From contig JADBJJ010000025.1 in NCBI GenBank assembly GCA_014874475.1, positions 25,922 through 89,921 of the forward strand: a stretch of DNA of 64,000 nt, given 5' to 3'. The notes under the pieces were generated by a model that saw only the letters and a program-made list of their open reading frames with translations, was not told the origin of the DNA and made no database searches. This DNA comes from Chloroflexota bacterium. Lineage in GTDB: Bacteria; Chloroflexota; Anaerolineae; B4-G1; DUEL01. Below, one piece after another: positions 9,660-18,828 of this stretch (position 1 is its first letter; each line of letters opens with the position of its first letter). Both the position numbers and the translations under genes were made by a program.

Positions 9660-10766
9660 ATGATGAAAGACCCACGCGCAGAACGACTCGCTGCTGTATT
9701 GGTACAGTACTCCACTGCTATTCAGCCCGGCGACCTGGTCGCCATTCAGGGGATGCCGGAGGCGGCCCCGTTACTGCTGGCCATCTACGAAGAGGTCCTG
9801 AAAGCCGGTGGCCACCCCCACCTGCTGGCCAGTCTGCCCGGCGCTGAAGAGGCCTTCTTTCGTCTGGCCTCCGATGCCCAACTGGATTTCGTCTCCCCTC
9901 TCAACCGGCTGGTCATAGAGCAGTTTGACGCCATCATCAACATCCGCTCCGACCGCAACACCCGCGAACTGACCGCGATAGACCCGGCCCGTCAGCGGCG
10001 CCGCAGCCAGGCTATGGCCCCCCTCATCAAGACCTATTTGCAGCGGGGCGCTACGGGGGAACTGAAGTGGACCGCCACCCAGTACCCCACCGCCGCCTAC
10101 GCGCAGGAAGCGGATATGAGTCTGCGGGACTACGAGGACTTTGTCTACGGCGCGTGCTTCTGCAACGACGATGACGCCGTCGCCCGCTGGCAGGAGGTCC
10201 GCCAGCGCCAGCAGCGGCTGATAGAGTGGCTGAAGGGGAAACGAGAGGTCCGCATCACCGGCCCCAATGCCGACCTGACCCTCTCCATTGAGGGGCGCGC
10301 GTTCATCAACTGTGACGGTCGCTATAATATGCCCGACGGCGAAATCTTCACCGGCCCCGTGGAGGATAGCGCCCGGGGCTGGGTGCGCTTCACCTATCCC
10401 GCCGTCACCGGCGGGCGGGAAGTAGAGGGAGTGGAACTCTGGTTTGAGGACGGGCGCGTCGTGCGGGCGACGGCCCGCAAAAACGAGGAGTACCTCCTCC
10501 AGATGCTGGAGGCCGACCCGGGCGCCCGCTACCTGGGCGAGTTCGCCTTCGGTACCAACTCCGGCATCCAGCGGTTCACCAAAAATATCCTCTTTGATGA
10601 GAAAATCGGCGGCTCTTTCCACCTGGCCCTGGGCGCCGGGTACCCGGAGACCGGCAGCCGCAACGAATCGGCCATCCACTGGGATATGATTTGCGATATG
10701 CGAGAGGGCGGCGAAGTCTGGGTAGATGGGGAACTCTTCTACCACGATGGGGAATTTGTTGTGTAG
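9660..10766 (+). CDS. M29 family aminopeptidase (AmpS/aminopeptidase T type)
   Basis: 368 residues, the usual length for thermophile aminopeptidase T/AmpS. These cytoplasmic dimetal exopeptidases have broad N-terminal specificity. Family hallmarks are visible: NMPDGEIFTGP (metal Glu), LGEFAFGTN, and the C-terminal block HLALGAGYPETG followed by IHWDMICD, which carries His and Asp ligands. Two ATGs are adjacent; the second (9663) gives better spacing from AAGGAG (6 nt against 3). It has its own promoter, so it is transcribed separately from the M42 trio. Confidence 0.93.
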   Translation: MMKDPRAERLAAVLVQYSTAIQPGDLVAIQGMPEAAPLLLAIYEEVLKAGGHPHLLASLPGAEEAFFRLASDAQLDFVSPLNRLVIEQFDAIINIRSDRNTRELTAIDPARQRRRSQAMAPLIKTYLQRGATGELKWTATQYPTAAYAQEADMSLRDYEDFVYGACFCNDDDAVARWQEVRQRQQRLIEWLKGKREVRITGPNADLTLSIEGRAFINCDGRYNMPDGEIFTGPVEDSARGWVRFTYPAVTGGREVEGVELWFEDGRVVRATARKNEEYLLQMLEADPGARYLGEFAFGTNSGIQRFTKNILFDEKIGGSFHLALGAGYPETGSRNESAIHWDMICDMREGGEVWVDGELFYHDGEFVV

Positions 10767-10779
10767 CCGGATTAGAAAG

Positions 10780-11643
10780 ATGCCGGGCACCTTCAAAGTG
10801 CTCGGCACCTTCTTGTTCGCTTTCGCGCTGCTTCTCCTGACGGCCTGCGGGTCGGCGTCGCCCCGAACCTTCAGCGGCGAACAGGCCTACGCTCACGTCT
10901 TGGAACAGTGCGCCCTGGGCCCCCGGCCTACCGGCTCCCCTGCCATCCGCGCGGCCGGAGATGCTATCATTGCCCATCTGGAGGGATGGGGCTGGGCTGT
11001 GGAGACCCAGTCGTTCACCTACCGGGATACGCCTGTCCGCAACATCATCGGGCGGGCCGGAGAGGGGCCGGTGGTCATCGTTGGCGCGCACTACGACACC
11101 CGCCGCTCCGCCGACCAGGAGGATCCCACTCAGCCCGTCCTGGGGGCCAACGACGGCGCCTCCGGCACTGCCGTCCTGATGGAACTGGCGCGCGTCCTGG
11201 ACAAGGAGCGACTGCGCCACCAGGTCTGGCTCGTCTTCTTTGACGCGGAGGACAACGGCGGCCTGGACGGCTGGGAGTGGTGCGTGGGCTCCTCCTATAT
11301 GGCGGCCCACTTGACCATCCGCCCCGAGGCTATGGTCCTGGTGGACATGGTCGGCGACGCTGACCAACAGTTATACTTTGAGCGCAATTCCGACCCAAAC
11401 CTCATGCGGGAACTTTGGGACATCGCAGCCACGCTGGGCTACACCGCCACCTTCATCCCGGAGTATCGCTGGGCAGTGTACGATGACCACATCCCCTTTG
11501 CCCAGCGGGGCATCCCAGCGGTAGACATCATTGATTTTGACTATCCGTATTGGCACACGACTCGCGACACGCCCGACAAAGTCAGCCCGGAAAGCCTGGA
11601 GCGGGTGGGCCGGGTACTGGAGGTCTGGCTGGAGGGACAATAA
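10780..11643 (+). CDS. M28-family lipoprotein, glutaminyl-cyclase-like
   Basis: Starting at 10780 the protein opens with a lipoprotein signal ending in LLTAC, so Cys is residue 21 and would be lipidated; the earlier in-frame ATG at 10726 overlaps the preceding gene and spoils the signal. The M28 zinc-fold motifs are present: GAHYDT, GANDGASG, FFDAEDNG and DDHIPF. The late motif PYWHTTRDTPDKV, with the Trp-His-Thr triplet, and the DAED general-base region are closer to secreted glutaminyl-peptide cyclotransferases than to classical aminopeptidases. The role could be pyroglutamate formation or peptide hydrolysis at the cell surface. No clear Shine-Dalgarno sequence. Confidence 0.8.
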   Translation: MPGTFKVLGTFLFAFALLLLTACGSASPRTFSGEQAYAHVLEQCALGPRPTGSPAIRAAGDAIIAHLEGWGWAVETQSFTYRDTPVRNIIGRAGEGPVVIVGAHYDTRRSADQEDPTQPVLGANDGASGTAVLMELARVLDKERLRHQVWLVFFDAEDNGGLDGWEWCVGSSYMAAHLTIRPEAMVLVDMVGDADQQLYFERNSDPNLMRELWDIAATLGYTATFIPEYRWAVYDDHIPFAQRGIPAVDIIDFDYPYWHTTRDTPDKVSPESLERVGRVLEVWLEGQ

Positions 11644-11661
11644 ACCACCGAACAAGGAGAG

Positions 11662-12618
11662 ATGATGCGCATCCTGATCACCGGCGGAGCCGGATTCATC
11701 GGCTCTCACCTTTGTGACCGCCTGCTGGCGGAAGGGCACGAAGTGATCGCAATGGACAACTTGAGCACCGGCAGCGTGGAGAACATCGCCCACCTGGCCG
11801 GTCATGAGCGATTTCACTTTATCAAGCACGACGTTACTCACTATATCTACATTCCCGGGCCGCTGGACGCGGTTCTCCACCTGGCCAGTCTCCCCAGCCC
11901 GGTAGACTACCTGAACTACCCCATCCAGACCCTGAAAGTGGGCGCGCTGGGGACTCACAACGCGCTGGGGGTGGCGCTGGCCAAGGGGGCCCTCTTCCTC
12001 CTGGCTTCTACCTCCGAGGTCTACGGCGACCCGCTGGTTCATCCCCAATCCGAGGACTACTGGGGGAACGTCAACCCGATCGGCCCGCGCGGCGTCTATG
12101 ACGAGAGCAAGCGGTTCGCCGAGGCGCTCACGATGGCCTACCATCGCTACCACGGGGTGGATACTCGCATCGCCCGCATCTTCAACTGCTACGGTCCCCG
12201 GATGCGGCTGGACGACGGGCGGGTGGTGCCCAACTTCATCGGCCAGGCGCTGCGGGGCGAGCCCCTCACCGTCTACGACGACGGCACTCGTACCCGCTCC
12301 TTCTGCTACGTCTCGGATATGGTGGATGGGTTGGTGCGCCTGCTGTTTTCCAGTGAGACCCGCCCGGTGAACCTGGGCAACCCTCAAGAGATGACCATCC
12401 TGGAATTTGCGCAGAAGATTCTGGAGATTACAGGGAGTAAATCCGAAATCGCTTTTGTCCGCCCCACCGACGACCGCACCCGCGATGACCCCCAACGGCG
12501 CTGCCCAGATATCACCCGCGCCCGCCAGGTGCTGGGCTGGGAGCCGAAAGTCTCCCTGGAGGAGGGCCTGCGGGAGACGGTGGCGTATTTTCGGAGCAAG
12601 ATTGTGGCGCAAGGTTAA
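11662..12618 (+). CDS. UDP-glucuronate decarboxylase-like extended SDR
   Basis: NAD-dependent nucleotide-sugar epimerase/dehydratase family, 318 residues. N-terminal Rossmann motif [10 protein letters not shown], catalytic Ser-Thr region [10 protein letters not shown] and the YDESKR motif preceded by GPRG, an arrangement typical of UDP-xylose synthase, which converts UDP-glucuronate to UDP-xylose. [10 protein letters not shown] and the C-terminal substrate region also fit. AAGGAG lies just upstream; ATG at 11665 is an alternative. It sits alone among peptidase genes, 18 bp after the M28 gene and probably co-transcribed with it. A 4,6-dehydratase or epimerase role cannot be excluded. Confidence 0.85.
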   Translation: MMRILITGGAGFIGSHLCDRLLAEGHEVIAMDNLSTGSVENIAHLAGHERFHFIKHDVTHYIYIPGPLDAVLHLASLPSPVDYLNYPIQTLKVGALGTHNALGVALAKGALFLLASTSEVYGDPLVHPQSEDYWGNVNPIGPRGVYDESKRFAEALTMAYHRYHGVDTRIARIFNCYGPRMRLDDGRVVPNFIGQALRGEPLTVYDDGTRTRSFCYVSDMVDGLVRLLFSSETRPVNLGNPQEMTILEFAQKILEITGSKSEIAFVRPTDDRTRDDPQRRCPDITRARQVLGWEPKVSLEEGLRETVAYFRSKIVAQG

Positions 12619-12645
12619 CCTTGCGCTACGGAGCCAGGAGTCGGC

Positions 12646-12837
12646 ATGCTTACCCAGTCCGCAGCCCGGTTCGTTGAAGCCTTTTTCCTCCACCTCGATC
12701 AATTCCCAGGAGTGGTCAGCCAGGCCAGCGCCGAGGAACTGGCGGAGGCTCTTGCAGAGAAGGGAAAGTTAGATGTTGGAGTTGAACACGTTCATCGTTG
12801 GAGATGCCCTGGAGATTCTACGGACTCTGCCAGATGA
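12646..12837 (+). CDS. Small ORF overlapping the methyltransferase start
   Basis: 63 codons, ATG five bases after AGGAG. The first ~42 residues look protein-like (amphipathic, QASAEELAEALAEKG); the last ~20 lie out of frame over the methyltransferase 5' end. It may be a short protein translationally coupled to the methyltransferase or the remnant of an N-terminal extension lost by frameshift. No family recognised. Confidence 0.35.
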   Translation: MLTQSAARFVEAFFLHLDQFPGVVSQASAEELAEALAEKGKLDVGVEHVHRWRCPGDSTDSAR

Positions 12838-13651
12838 CCTTCTTGATGTTACGGTCACTTCACCTCCATACAACAAGGGAGAGCGGGATAAAGGCTGGCT
12901 GGTAGACCGGGTTGTGTACGATGTGGCCACCGACCGGAAAGACGAAGAGGCGTACCAGGAAGAGCAAATTGCGGTGCTGAACGAGATATATCGGGTTACC
13001 CGACCGGGAGGCTCGTTCTTTTACAATCATAAAATTCGGTGGTCCAGAGGTCGGCTGATCCATCCTTATGAGTGGGTCAGCCGTTCCCGGTGGATTTTGA
13101 GGCAGGAAATCATCTGGTATCGGAAGATTGCCGCCAATCTGCGAGGCTGGCGATTCTGGCAGGTGGATGAGCGGATTTACTGGCTCTGCAAGCCCCGTTT
13201 TCCCGGAGATGCCATCGGCGCAGAATTGGGTTCTCGCCACGCCCTGCTGACTTCGGTATGGGAAATCCGGCCTGAACGGGACCCTCGTCACCCGAACCCC
13301 TTTCCCATTGAACTCCCGGTCCGCTGTATTTACTCCGTTCTGGACGACCGCAAGGGAATTGTGCTGGACCCTTATGCCGGTATCGGAACGACACTGGTTG
13401 CGGCCCAACTCTTAGGGCATGATTTCCTCGGGATAGATATCAGCGAGACTTACGCAGCCATCGCCAAGGAGCGAATAGAGAGCGCCGAGCGGGAACGGGC
13501 CCGGGTTCTGGCGGAACTGGAATTCCACAAAGTACGGAAGACCTTCCAGGAGCGGAAAGCCCTGGGAGAATGGATAGGGCGGTTTCGCCCATCCAGAACT
13601 TCTGCTCGGCAGGGTCTGCTTCTGCCCGAGAGAGAAATAGAAAACACGTAG
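12773..13651 (+). CDS. Site-specific DNA methyltransferase, beta-class (N4-cytosine or N6-adenine)
   Basis: 292 residues. The catalytic motif IV TSPPYN comes first (about residue 27), and the AdoMet-binding motif DPYAGIGTTLVAA comes near the C-terminus (about 199) followed by GIDISETY; this order defines the beta class. SPPY-type motif IV is frequent in N4-cytosine enzymes, but N6-adenine members also have it. It starts at ATG behind GAAGGGA. No endonuclease gene lies within 10 kb on either side, so this is an orphan modification gene, perhaps regulatory or a left-over of a restriction-modification system. Confidence 0.88.
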   Translation: MLELNTFIVGDALEILRTLPDDLLDVTVTSPPYNKGERDKGWLVDRVVYDVATDRKDEEAYQEEQIAVLNEIYRVTRPGGSFFYNHKIRWSRGRLIHPYEWVSRSRWILRQEIIWYRKIAANLRGWRFWQVDERIYWLCKPRFPGDAIGAELGSRHALLTSVWEIRPERDPRHPNPFPIELPVRCIYSVLDDRKGIVLDPYAGIGTTLVAAQLLGHDFLGIDISETYAAIAKERIESAERERARVLAELEFHKVRKTFQERKALGEWIGRFRPSRTSARQGLLLPEREIENT

Positions 13652-13685
13652 CGCAGGCTGTCGGTCTGCATTATGGAGAAAGAGG

Positions 13686-14906
13686 ATGAAACGCGACATA
13701 GACACCTTAATGGAAGCCCGAGGGCTGGATGCTTTCGTCGTCTCTGGCCGCACGTACGGAAATCCATCCCTTGTCTACCTCCTCAACGGGGCCAACGTGA
13801 CCCAGGGGATTGTGGTCAAAAAACGGGGCGAGTCCCCCATCTTCATTCACTCCCCGATTGAACGGGACGAGGCCGCCGCCAGCGGACTCCCGCTGGTCAA
13901 CATGGCCCGCTACCGTTTCACCGAAATCCTCCGCGAGACGGGCGACCGGCTGAAGGCGACGGTGGAACTCTACCGCCGCATCTTTGCCGACCTGGGGGTG
14001 CAGGGAGATGTGGGCTTCTACGGCATGGCCGACCAGGGGTACGCGTACCTGCTTCTCTCCGCCATAGCGGAGGCGCTGCCAGAGATTCGGGTGCGGGGCG
14101 AGTACGACGAGAATCTGCTGGAAGTCGCCCGGGCAACAAAGGACGCCGATGAGGTGGCACAAATTCGGGAGGTCGCCCGCCTGACCTGCGAAGTGGTGGA
14201 AGAGACGATCGCCTTTCTGCGCCGCCACCCGGTAAAGGACGAAACCCTTGTCACCGACGACGGTGCTCCGCTGACGGTCGGTCAGGTAAAGGAATACGTC
14301 TACGGGTTGCTGGCCCAGCGGCGGCTGGAATCCCCGGAGGGGTTCATTTTCGCCATCGGACGGGACGCAGGGGTTCCCCACAGCCAGGGCCGTCCGGATG
14401 ACCCCATCCGGCTGGGGCAAACGATTGTCTACGATATTTTCCCCCGGCGGGCCGGTGGCTACTATTTTGACCTGACCCGTACTTTCTGCCTGGGATACGC
14501 GCCGCCGGAAGTGGAGAACGTTTACCGGGACGTGGCGGATTGCCTGGATGCGGTGATTGCCGAGGCTCGGGTGGGGGTAGAGGCCCGGCGCCTCCAGCAA
14601 GTGGCCTGTGCCTTCTTCGCCCAGCGGGGTTATCCGACAGTCGCGGAGAATCCGGAGACCGAGGTAGGCTTCAATCATCTCATCGGGCATGGGCTGGGGT
14701 TGGCAATTCATGAAGAGCCGGTCTTTACCGATGTCCCCAGCAACATCCGCACCCTGCAGCCGGGCCACGTCTTCACCGTGGAGCCAGGCCTCTACGACCC
14801 CGATAGGGGCTACGGCGTCCGCCTGGAGGACGTCCTGTGGATAGATGAGGAGGGGCGGGTCCACAACTTGACCCCGCTGCCGAAGGAACTGGTGGTGACT
14901 CTGTAG
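13686..14906 (+). CDS. M24 family metallopeptidase (Xaa-Pro aminopeptidase/prolidase-like)
   Basis: 406 residues with an N-terminal creatinase-like domain (1-150) and a C-terminal pita-bread catalytic domain. The metal ligands are seen in order: Asp in VYDIFPR, Asp in FDLTRTF, His in GHGLGLAIHEEP, Glu in TVEPG and Glu in VRLEDV. The family removes N-terminal residues before proline or cleaves X-Pro dipeptides. It follows the methyltransferase by 34 bp and may share its transcript. The unusual SQG/PHSQG segment near 220 replaces the more common SGPN-type loop, so substrate preference is uncertain. Confidence 0.88.
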   Translation: MKRDIDTLMEARGLDAFVVSGRTYGNPSLVYLLNGANVTQGIVVKKRGESPIFIHSPIERDEAAASGLPLVNMARYRFTEILRETGDRLKATVELYRRIFADLGVQGDVGFYGMADQGYAYLLLSAIAEALPEIRVRGEYDENLLEVARATKDADEVAQIREVARLTCEVVEETIAFLRRHPVKDETLVTDDGAPLTVGQVKEYVYGLLAQRRLESPEGFIFAIGRDAGVPHSQGRPDDPIRLGQTIVYDIFPRRAGGYYFDLTRTFCLGYAPPEVENVYRDVADCLDAVIAEARVGVEARRLQQVACAFFAQRGYPTVAENPETEVGFNHLIGHGLGLAIHEEPVFTDVPSNIRTLQPGHVFTVEPGLYDPDRGYGVRLEDVLWIDEEGRVHNLTPLPKELVVTL

Positions 14907-14909
14907 GAG

Positions 14910-14924
14910 AACTCCCCAGGAGTT
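14910..14924. terminator. Short hairpin between convergent genes
   Basis: AACTCC (14910-14915) and GGAGTT (14919-14924) with a 3-nt loop, in the 25 bp between the M24 gene and the convergent solute-binding protein gene. Weak on its own. Confidence 0.3.
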
Positions 14925-14931
14925 GTCCTGA

Positions 14932-16227
14932 TTATCGCACGGACTGAACGGCGCGGGCAGCGGCCTCTGCCGGGCTCTGGTGGCCCCGGAGCACGGCCTC
15001 CAGGGCCATCTGCAGCGGCGGCCCCAGCCGTTCCCGCACTGGGTGGGGTAGAGGTTCCCGGGCCCCCGCCAGGATAGCGCCGATCACCTCCCGCCGCTCC
15101 ACGGAGACTTCCCACCCCGCCAGACCGCTCCGGGTCACCGGCAGGTAGCCGGTGCTCTGCGTCCACATCCCGTACCAACCGGGGTCCAGCAGCCAGGCCA
15201 CCAACGCCATCGCCTGTCGCTGTCGCTCCGGATCGGCCGTCACCAGCGCCAGGACCCACCCCTCTGCCAGCGCGACCGGGCGGCCATCCCGGGTGGGAAT
15301 CGGACCCGGCTCAGCCGTGCGTTCCCCCTCCGTCCAGAACCAGCGGGAATCCACTACCGCCATCCCCTCCTCCTCCTGGAAGCGAGCCCAGCATTCTTCG
15401 GTACTTCCCAGGGAGAGGGCAACCAGAGGAGAAATAACCCCCGTCGCCGTCGCCTGAGCGTAGAAGTCCAGGACCGCTGTCAGCGGACCCTCCTCCAACA
15501 TCGGATTTCCCCCCTCGTCCATCAGACGCCCTCCTGCTCCCAGGTACTGGATAAAGGTAAAATCGTCCGCGATATTGTTCTGCCCGACAGCAGGGAAGAA
15601 AAGGGGGAGTCCGGCGGAGAGAACATCGTTCCAGGAAACAGGCGGGGCAGAAAATGAGGTCGGGGAGTAAGCCAGATGTTGCAGTTTGGCCACCAGGGGT
15701 AAGCCGAAGCGGGTTTCGCCCATCTGGCCCAATTGGGGGGCGAAGGGAAACAGATCGGCCTCCAGATCAGGGGGGATCAGGCCATCCAGTGGCTGGAGAA
15801 GGCCATCCTGAGCCGCCACCCGCAGGTCCGCTGGGTCCAGCACCACCAGGTCGGGAAGAACGGACGGGGCGGCGATGCTCGCCGTCTTCAGAAAATTCAG
15901 CAATCCGCCGCGCCCGTGGCTCTTTTTGACGATGACCTGGACCTGAAGGTCAGGATGGACGGCGCCGAAATCGGCCAGGCGAGTGACCAAAAGATCGGCC
16001 CCGGCCTTCTCCTTGTGGGGGCTCAGTTCTTCCGGCAGCCAGATGGTCAGGGGGACCATCAACGGTCCGGGCCAGGGGGTCGCCGTCGGAGTCGGCGAAG
16101 GAGGGACAGGCGTTGGCGAGGTGAAGGGAGTTGGAGCGGGCACAGGAGGGACGCACGCGGTCACCAGAAGGAGTACCAGGCCGGAGAGAGCACCCCGCAG
16201 AACCTGGTGGATCCGCTCAGTTTGCAT
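14932..16227 (-). CDS. Extracellular solute-binding lipoprotein (ABC family 1-like)
   Basis: 431 residues when started at the Met at 16227, which opens a lipoprotein signal ending VTAC at about residue 25, followed by a PT-rich linker. The mature part has the two-lobe solute-binding pattern: [33 protein letters not shown], and an [21 protein letters not shown] block usual in carbohydrate-binding proteins. It overlaps the 3' end of the upstream sulfite-oxidase-like gene by 11 nt. No permease or ATPase gene is adjacent, so its transporter is encoded elsewhere. Sugar or oligosaccharide is the likely ligand class, but not certain. Confidence 0.82.
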   Translation of the reverse strand: MQTERIHQVLRGALSGLVLLLVTACVPPVPAPTPFTSPTPVPPSPTPTATPWPGPLMVPLTIWLPEELSPHKEKAGADLLVTRLADFGAVHPDLQVQVIVKKSHGRGGLLNFLKTASIAAPSVLPDLVVLDPADLRVAAQDGLLQPLDGLIPPDLEADLFPFAPQLGQMGETRFGLPLVAKLQHLAYSPTSFSAPPVSWNDVLSAGLPLFFPAVGQNNIADDFTFIQYLGAGGRLMDEGGNPMLEEGPLTAVLDFYAQATATGVISPLVALSLGSTEECWARFQEEEGMAVVDSRWFWTEGERTAEPGPIPTRDGRPVALAEGWVLALVTADPERQRQAMALVAWLLDPGWYGMWTQSTGYLPVTRSGLAGWEVSVERREVIGAILAGAREPLPHPVRERLGPPLQMALEAVLRGHQSPAEAAARAVQSVR

Positions 16228-16786
16228 ACCGTTGCTCCAGCCAGGGGTCACCTTCGTTGTGATAACCGGCCTGCTCCCAGAAGCCGGGGCGGTCCTCAAA
16301 GGAAAACTCAATCCCCCGTACCCACTTGGCCGACTTCCAGAAATAGAGATCGGGCACCACCAGCCGCAACGGCCAGCCGTGCTCCGGGGTCAGAGGCCGG
16401 TCGTCGTACTTCCAGGCCAGCAGGACGTTGTCAGCCAGAAGGCGACGGAGGGGCAGGTTGGTTGTAAAGCCATACTCGGCGTGGACGATAACGTATTCGG
16501 CCCCAGGGAGAGGTCGGACATAGTTCAGCAGGTCCCGGAAACGGATGCCTTCCCAGACGGTGTCAAACTTGGACCAGCGGGTGACGCAGTGGATATCGGC
16601 GACGATACGGGTGGTGGGAAGGGAGGTCAGTTGCTCATAGGTGAAACGGACTTCTTCCTCCACCGCTCCGAAGATGCGCAGGTCCCAATCGTCCAGGCTT
16701 TCGTAGCGCGGGACGGGGCCGTAGTGGAGGACCGGAAAGCGCTGGGTCAGCACCTGTCCGGGAGGGAGGCGAGGTCGGGTACTCAT
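16217..16786 (-). CDS. Sulfite oxidase-like molybdopterin-dependent oxidoreductase
   Basis: 189 residues, the short cofactor-domain-only form. The molybdenum-coordinating Cys is in IHCVTRWSK; the Arg/Trp-rich pterin contacts ([19 protein letters not shown]) are also conserved. There is no signal peptide or twin-arginine motif, in contrast to MsrP, so it is probably cytoplasmic. The physiological substrate of this subgroup is not established. Upstream and overlapping with the solute-binding protein gene, which suggests one transcript. Confidence 0.87.
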   Translation of the reverse strand: MSTRPRLPPGQVLTQRFPVLHYGPVPRYESLDDWDLRIFGAVEEEVRFTYEQLTSLPTTRIVADIHCVTRWSKFDTVWEGIRFRDLLNYVRPLPGAEYVIVHAEYGFTTNLPLRRLLADNVLLAWKYDDRPLTPEHGWPLRLVVPDLYFWKSAKWVRGIEFSFEDRPGFWEQAGYHNEGDPWLEQRYAN

Positions 16787-16818
16787 AATGGCTCCTCAAA
16801 TGTGTCCGAAAACCTTTC

Positions 16819-16902
16819 GGGACACAAAGGAAACAAAGGGCGCAAAGGTGTTTGGACGTCTTTCTCAAACCCCTTTGTGCCCTTGCGTTTCCTTCGGGAC
16901 CC
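16819..16902. repeat. 30-bp imperfect inverted repeat in spacer
   Basis: The left arm (16819-16848) and right arm (16872-16902) are near-perfect complements rich in CAAAGG / CCTTTG words. It resembles the widespread intergenic repeats built on CCTTTGTG-type words. Located between the ssb and sulfite-oxidase-like genes, where it could form a long hairpin in the transcript. Confidence 0.65.
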
Positions 16903-16909
16903 TTGTGAT

Positions 16910-17329
16910 TCAGAAAGGAATCTCCTCTTCAGAGATTGGCTCTTCGTACTCCGGGATTTCTTCCACCACCGGAGCGGCCGCTTCTTCCCGCCGGCCCAGG
17001 AAGCGGACGGTATTGGCGGTTACCTCGTAGGAGGCATGAACCATCCCGTCCTGCCCGACCCAGGTGCGGGGGTTGCCCCGGTCGTCAGGCCGGAGGCGTC
17101 CCTCTATCAGGACGGGTCGCCCCTTCGCCAGGAATTGATTGCAGGTCTCCGCCAGTTTGCCGAAGGCGGAGACGCGGAACCAGACGGTCTCTTCATGAGG
17201 CTGGCCGTCCTGGCCTGTCCAGCGGCGGGTGGAGGCCACAGAGAAGGTTGTCACAGGTCGCCCATCAGGCAGATACCGCATCTCCGGGTCCCGTCCCAGA
17301 TGTCCCGCAATGATGATCGTGTGGAACAT
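16910..17329 (-). CDS. ssb: Single-stranded DNA-binding protein
   Basis: 139 residues from the ATG at 17329, which has a perfect AAGGAGGAG ribosome-binding site; the longer frame upstream is not supported. OB-fold signature at the start (IIAGHLGRDPEMRYLPDG), VWFRVSAFGKLAE, and GRPVLIEGRL. It ends in the acidic tip EEEIPF that recruits partner proteins in replication and repair. The linker is short and lacks the long Gly-rich tail. Single-gene context next to aldolase, not the usual rpsF-ssb-rpsR. Confidence 0.95.
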   Translation of the reverse strand: MFHTIIIAGHLGRDPEMRYLPDGRPVTTFSVASTRRWTGQDGQPHEETVWFRVSAFGKLAETCNQFLAKGRPVLIEGRLRPDDRGNPRTWVGQDGMVHASYEVTANTVRFLGRREEAAAPVVEEIPEYEEPISEEEIPF

Positions 17330-17372
17330 GGCTCCTCCTTTACTTTGTATGGTCGGCTGGTAACTGGATGGA

Positions 17373-18779
17373 TCAGTCTGCCAGGCCCTCGCTGATGGAA
17401 AGGGCCTTCTCAGCGCCAAAGCCAGCGGGGGTCTTGTGGATTTCCAGTGGCCGAATGTAACGGGCTACCATATCGGTCGTGCCGGTCACCCCCAATTGCT
17501 CAAACAGGAAGATGAACTGGGCCTCCAGTTCCTGTCCCACCGTTGCCCGGACCTCCTCCGGCAGGTTCCAGAGTTCCCGCTTGAAGGGGCCCAGGGCTTT
17601 TTTGCGCGCCTCGTAGAGGAACTGCTCCTCGGTTTTGCCCTCTTTCCAGTCGGCGGCATGCTCTTTTCGGAGATAGGCGTATATCTCTTCCCGCAGGTCA
17701 GCGGGGAAGAGGGGATGGTCGTAGAGAAGGTTCTGGAACGCGGTCGCCAGGTGGATTTCCGCCGTGCCGACCTCAGGGAACTTGTGGAACGCCTCCGGTG
17801 GCAGGGTGGAGGCGCCGTGCTGAACCGCGCCGGCCAGGCCGTACTCCTCCCGGGCTATCCGGCTGAGCCGCTCCAGGGTGCCAAAGTCAATCTTGACCCG
17901 TGCCAGAGTGCCGTCGGGGAGGACGACACCGCCGTGAGAGGTGCCGGTCTGGATGCTCAGTTTGCTGACGCCGGGCATCCCGGACGACAGGGAACTGTTG
18001 TAGCCGTCCATGAAGGCCCGCAGTTCCTCCTCGGTGGTGTTGTGGCCCCCCACTTCGCCAATCTCGCCGCCGACGGAGACTGTCACCCCCTCCGGCTGGA
18101 GGCTGCGGATCAAGTGGGTAAAGTGGGCACAAACTTCATAGTTCGTCCGCTGTTGCTCGGGCACCGTCGGGCGGTTCAGGTCTACCAGAGTGGAGGTGTC
18201 TATGTCTATGTTGAAGAATCCGGCAGCGATGGCCTCGCGGATGAGGTCCTCCACTGCCCCCACTTCAGCGTCCCGGGCACTGGCATACTTTTTGGCGCTC
18301 ACCTGGAAGTGGTCACCCTGGAGGAAGAGAGGGCCTTGATAGCCCTCGCGGATCGCCGCGCCGATAATGACAGTGGCATATTCGGCAGGACGCTGGTCGG
18401 TGTAGCCGATTTCAGAGCGGGCGATCTCAAAAATCATCGCGCCGACGTTCCGGGCCAGCGCGGCGCGAAAGACGGCTCGGGCCATATCGTACGTCAGGGT
18501 GCGCAGGTTCATTGCGGGCACAGTCCAGTTCGTGGAGGTCTCGCCGCGCCCTCGGGCCATATAGAGGTCGTGGATAGAGGCCGGGCGAATACCCAGAGCC
18601 TGTCCCAGTTCCCAGAGGAGCGCACGGGCAGCCGCCCGCTCCTCCGCATCGCCGAACACGGCAGCCTTGACCAGACTGTCCAGCGCCGGACCGCGCAGGC
18701 GGGCCTCGCTCAGTATTCGCACCCGCTCCCCTTCCGGAACAACAATCTCTTTGAGTTCATCCAGCCATTTCTTCGTCAT
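17373..18779 (-). CDS. Class II aldolase (fructose/tagatose-bisphosphate aldolase-like), long form
   Basis: 468 residues. Class II zinc-aldolase motifs are visible: LQGDHFQ (metal His region), GGEIGEVGG, MPGVSKLSIQTGTSHGG and AVQHGAST (His ligand). It is about 120-170 residues longer than typical FbaA, with an extra N-terminal helical region (about 1-100) and a long C-terminus. The reaction is probably reversible aldol cleavage of a ketose 1-phosphate or bisphosphate. Monocistronic-looking; the 49-bp upstream spacer contains a repeat-like TTCGCGTCTTTGTGG tract. Substrate remains inferred. Confidence 0.8.
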   Translation of the reverse strand: MTKKWLDELKEIVVPEGERVRILSEARLRGPALDSLVKAAVFGDAEERAAARALLWELGQALGIRPASIHDLYMARGRGETSTNWTVPAMNLRTLTYDMARAVFRAALARNVGAMIFEIARSEIGYTDQRPAEYATVIIGAAIREGYQGPLFLQGDHFQVSAKKYASARDAEVGAVEDLIREAIAAGFFNIDIDTSTLVDLNRPTVPEQQRTNYEVCAHFTHLIRSLQPEGVTVSVGGEIGEVGGHNTTEEELRAFMDGYNSSLSSGMPGVSKLSIQTGTSHGGVVLPDGTLARVKIDFGTLERLSRIAREEYGLAGAVQHGASTLPPEAFHKFPEVGTAEIHLATAFQNLLYDHPLFPADLREEIYAYLRKEHAADWKEGKTEEQFLYEARKKALGPFKRELWNLPEEVRATVGQELEAQFIFLFEQLGVTGTTDMVARYIRPLEIHKTPAGFGAEKALSISEGLAD

Positions 18780-18828
18780 CAGTGCCTCCGGGCGAAAATG
18801 GGTCTTCGCGTCTTTGTGGTTTTAGAAA

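Noticed and set aside
12646..13651. Toxin-antitoxin or complete restriction-modification system
   Set aside because: Only a methyltransferase and one short frame are present; no nuclease or toxin motif.
14932..16227. Complete sugar ABC transporter operon
   Set aside because: Only the binding protein is here; the overlapping upstream gene is a molybdopterin oxidoreductase and no permease or ATPase adjoins.
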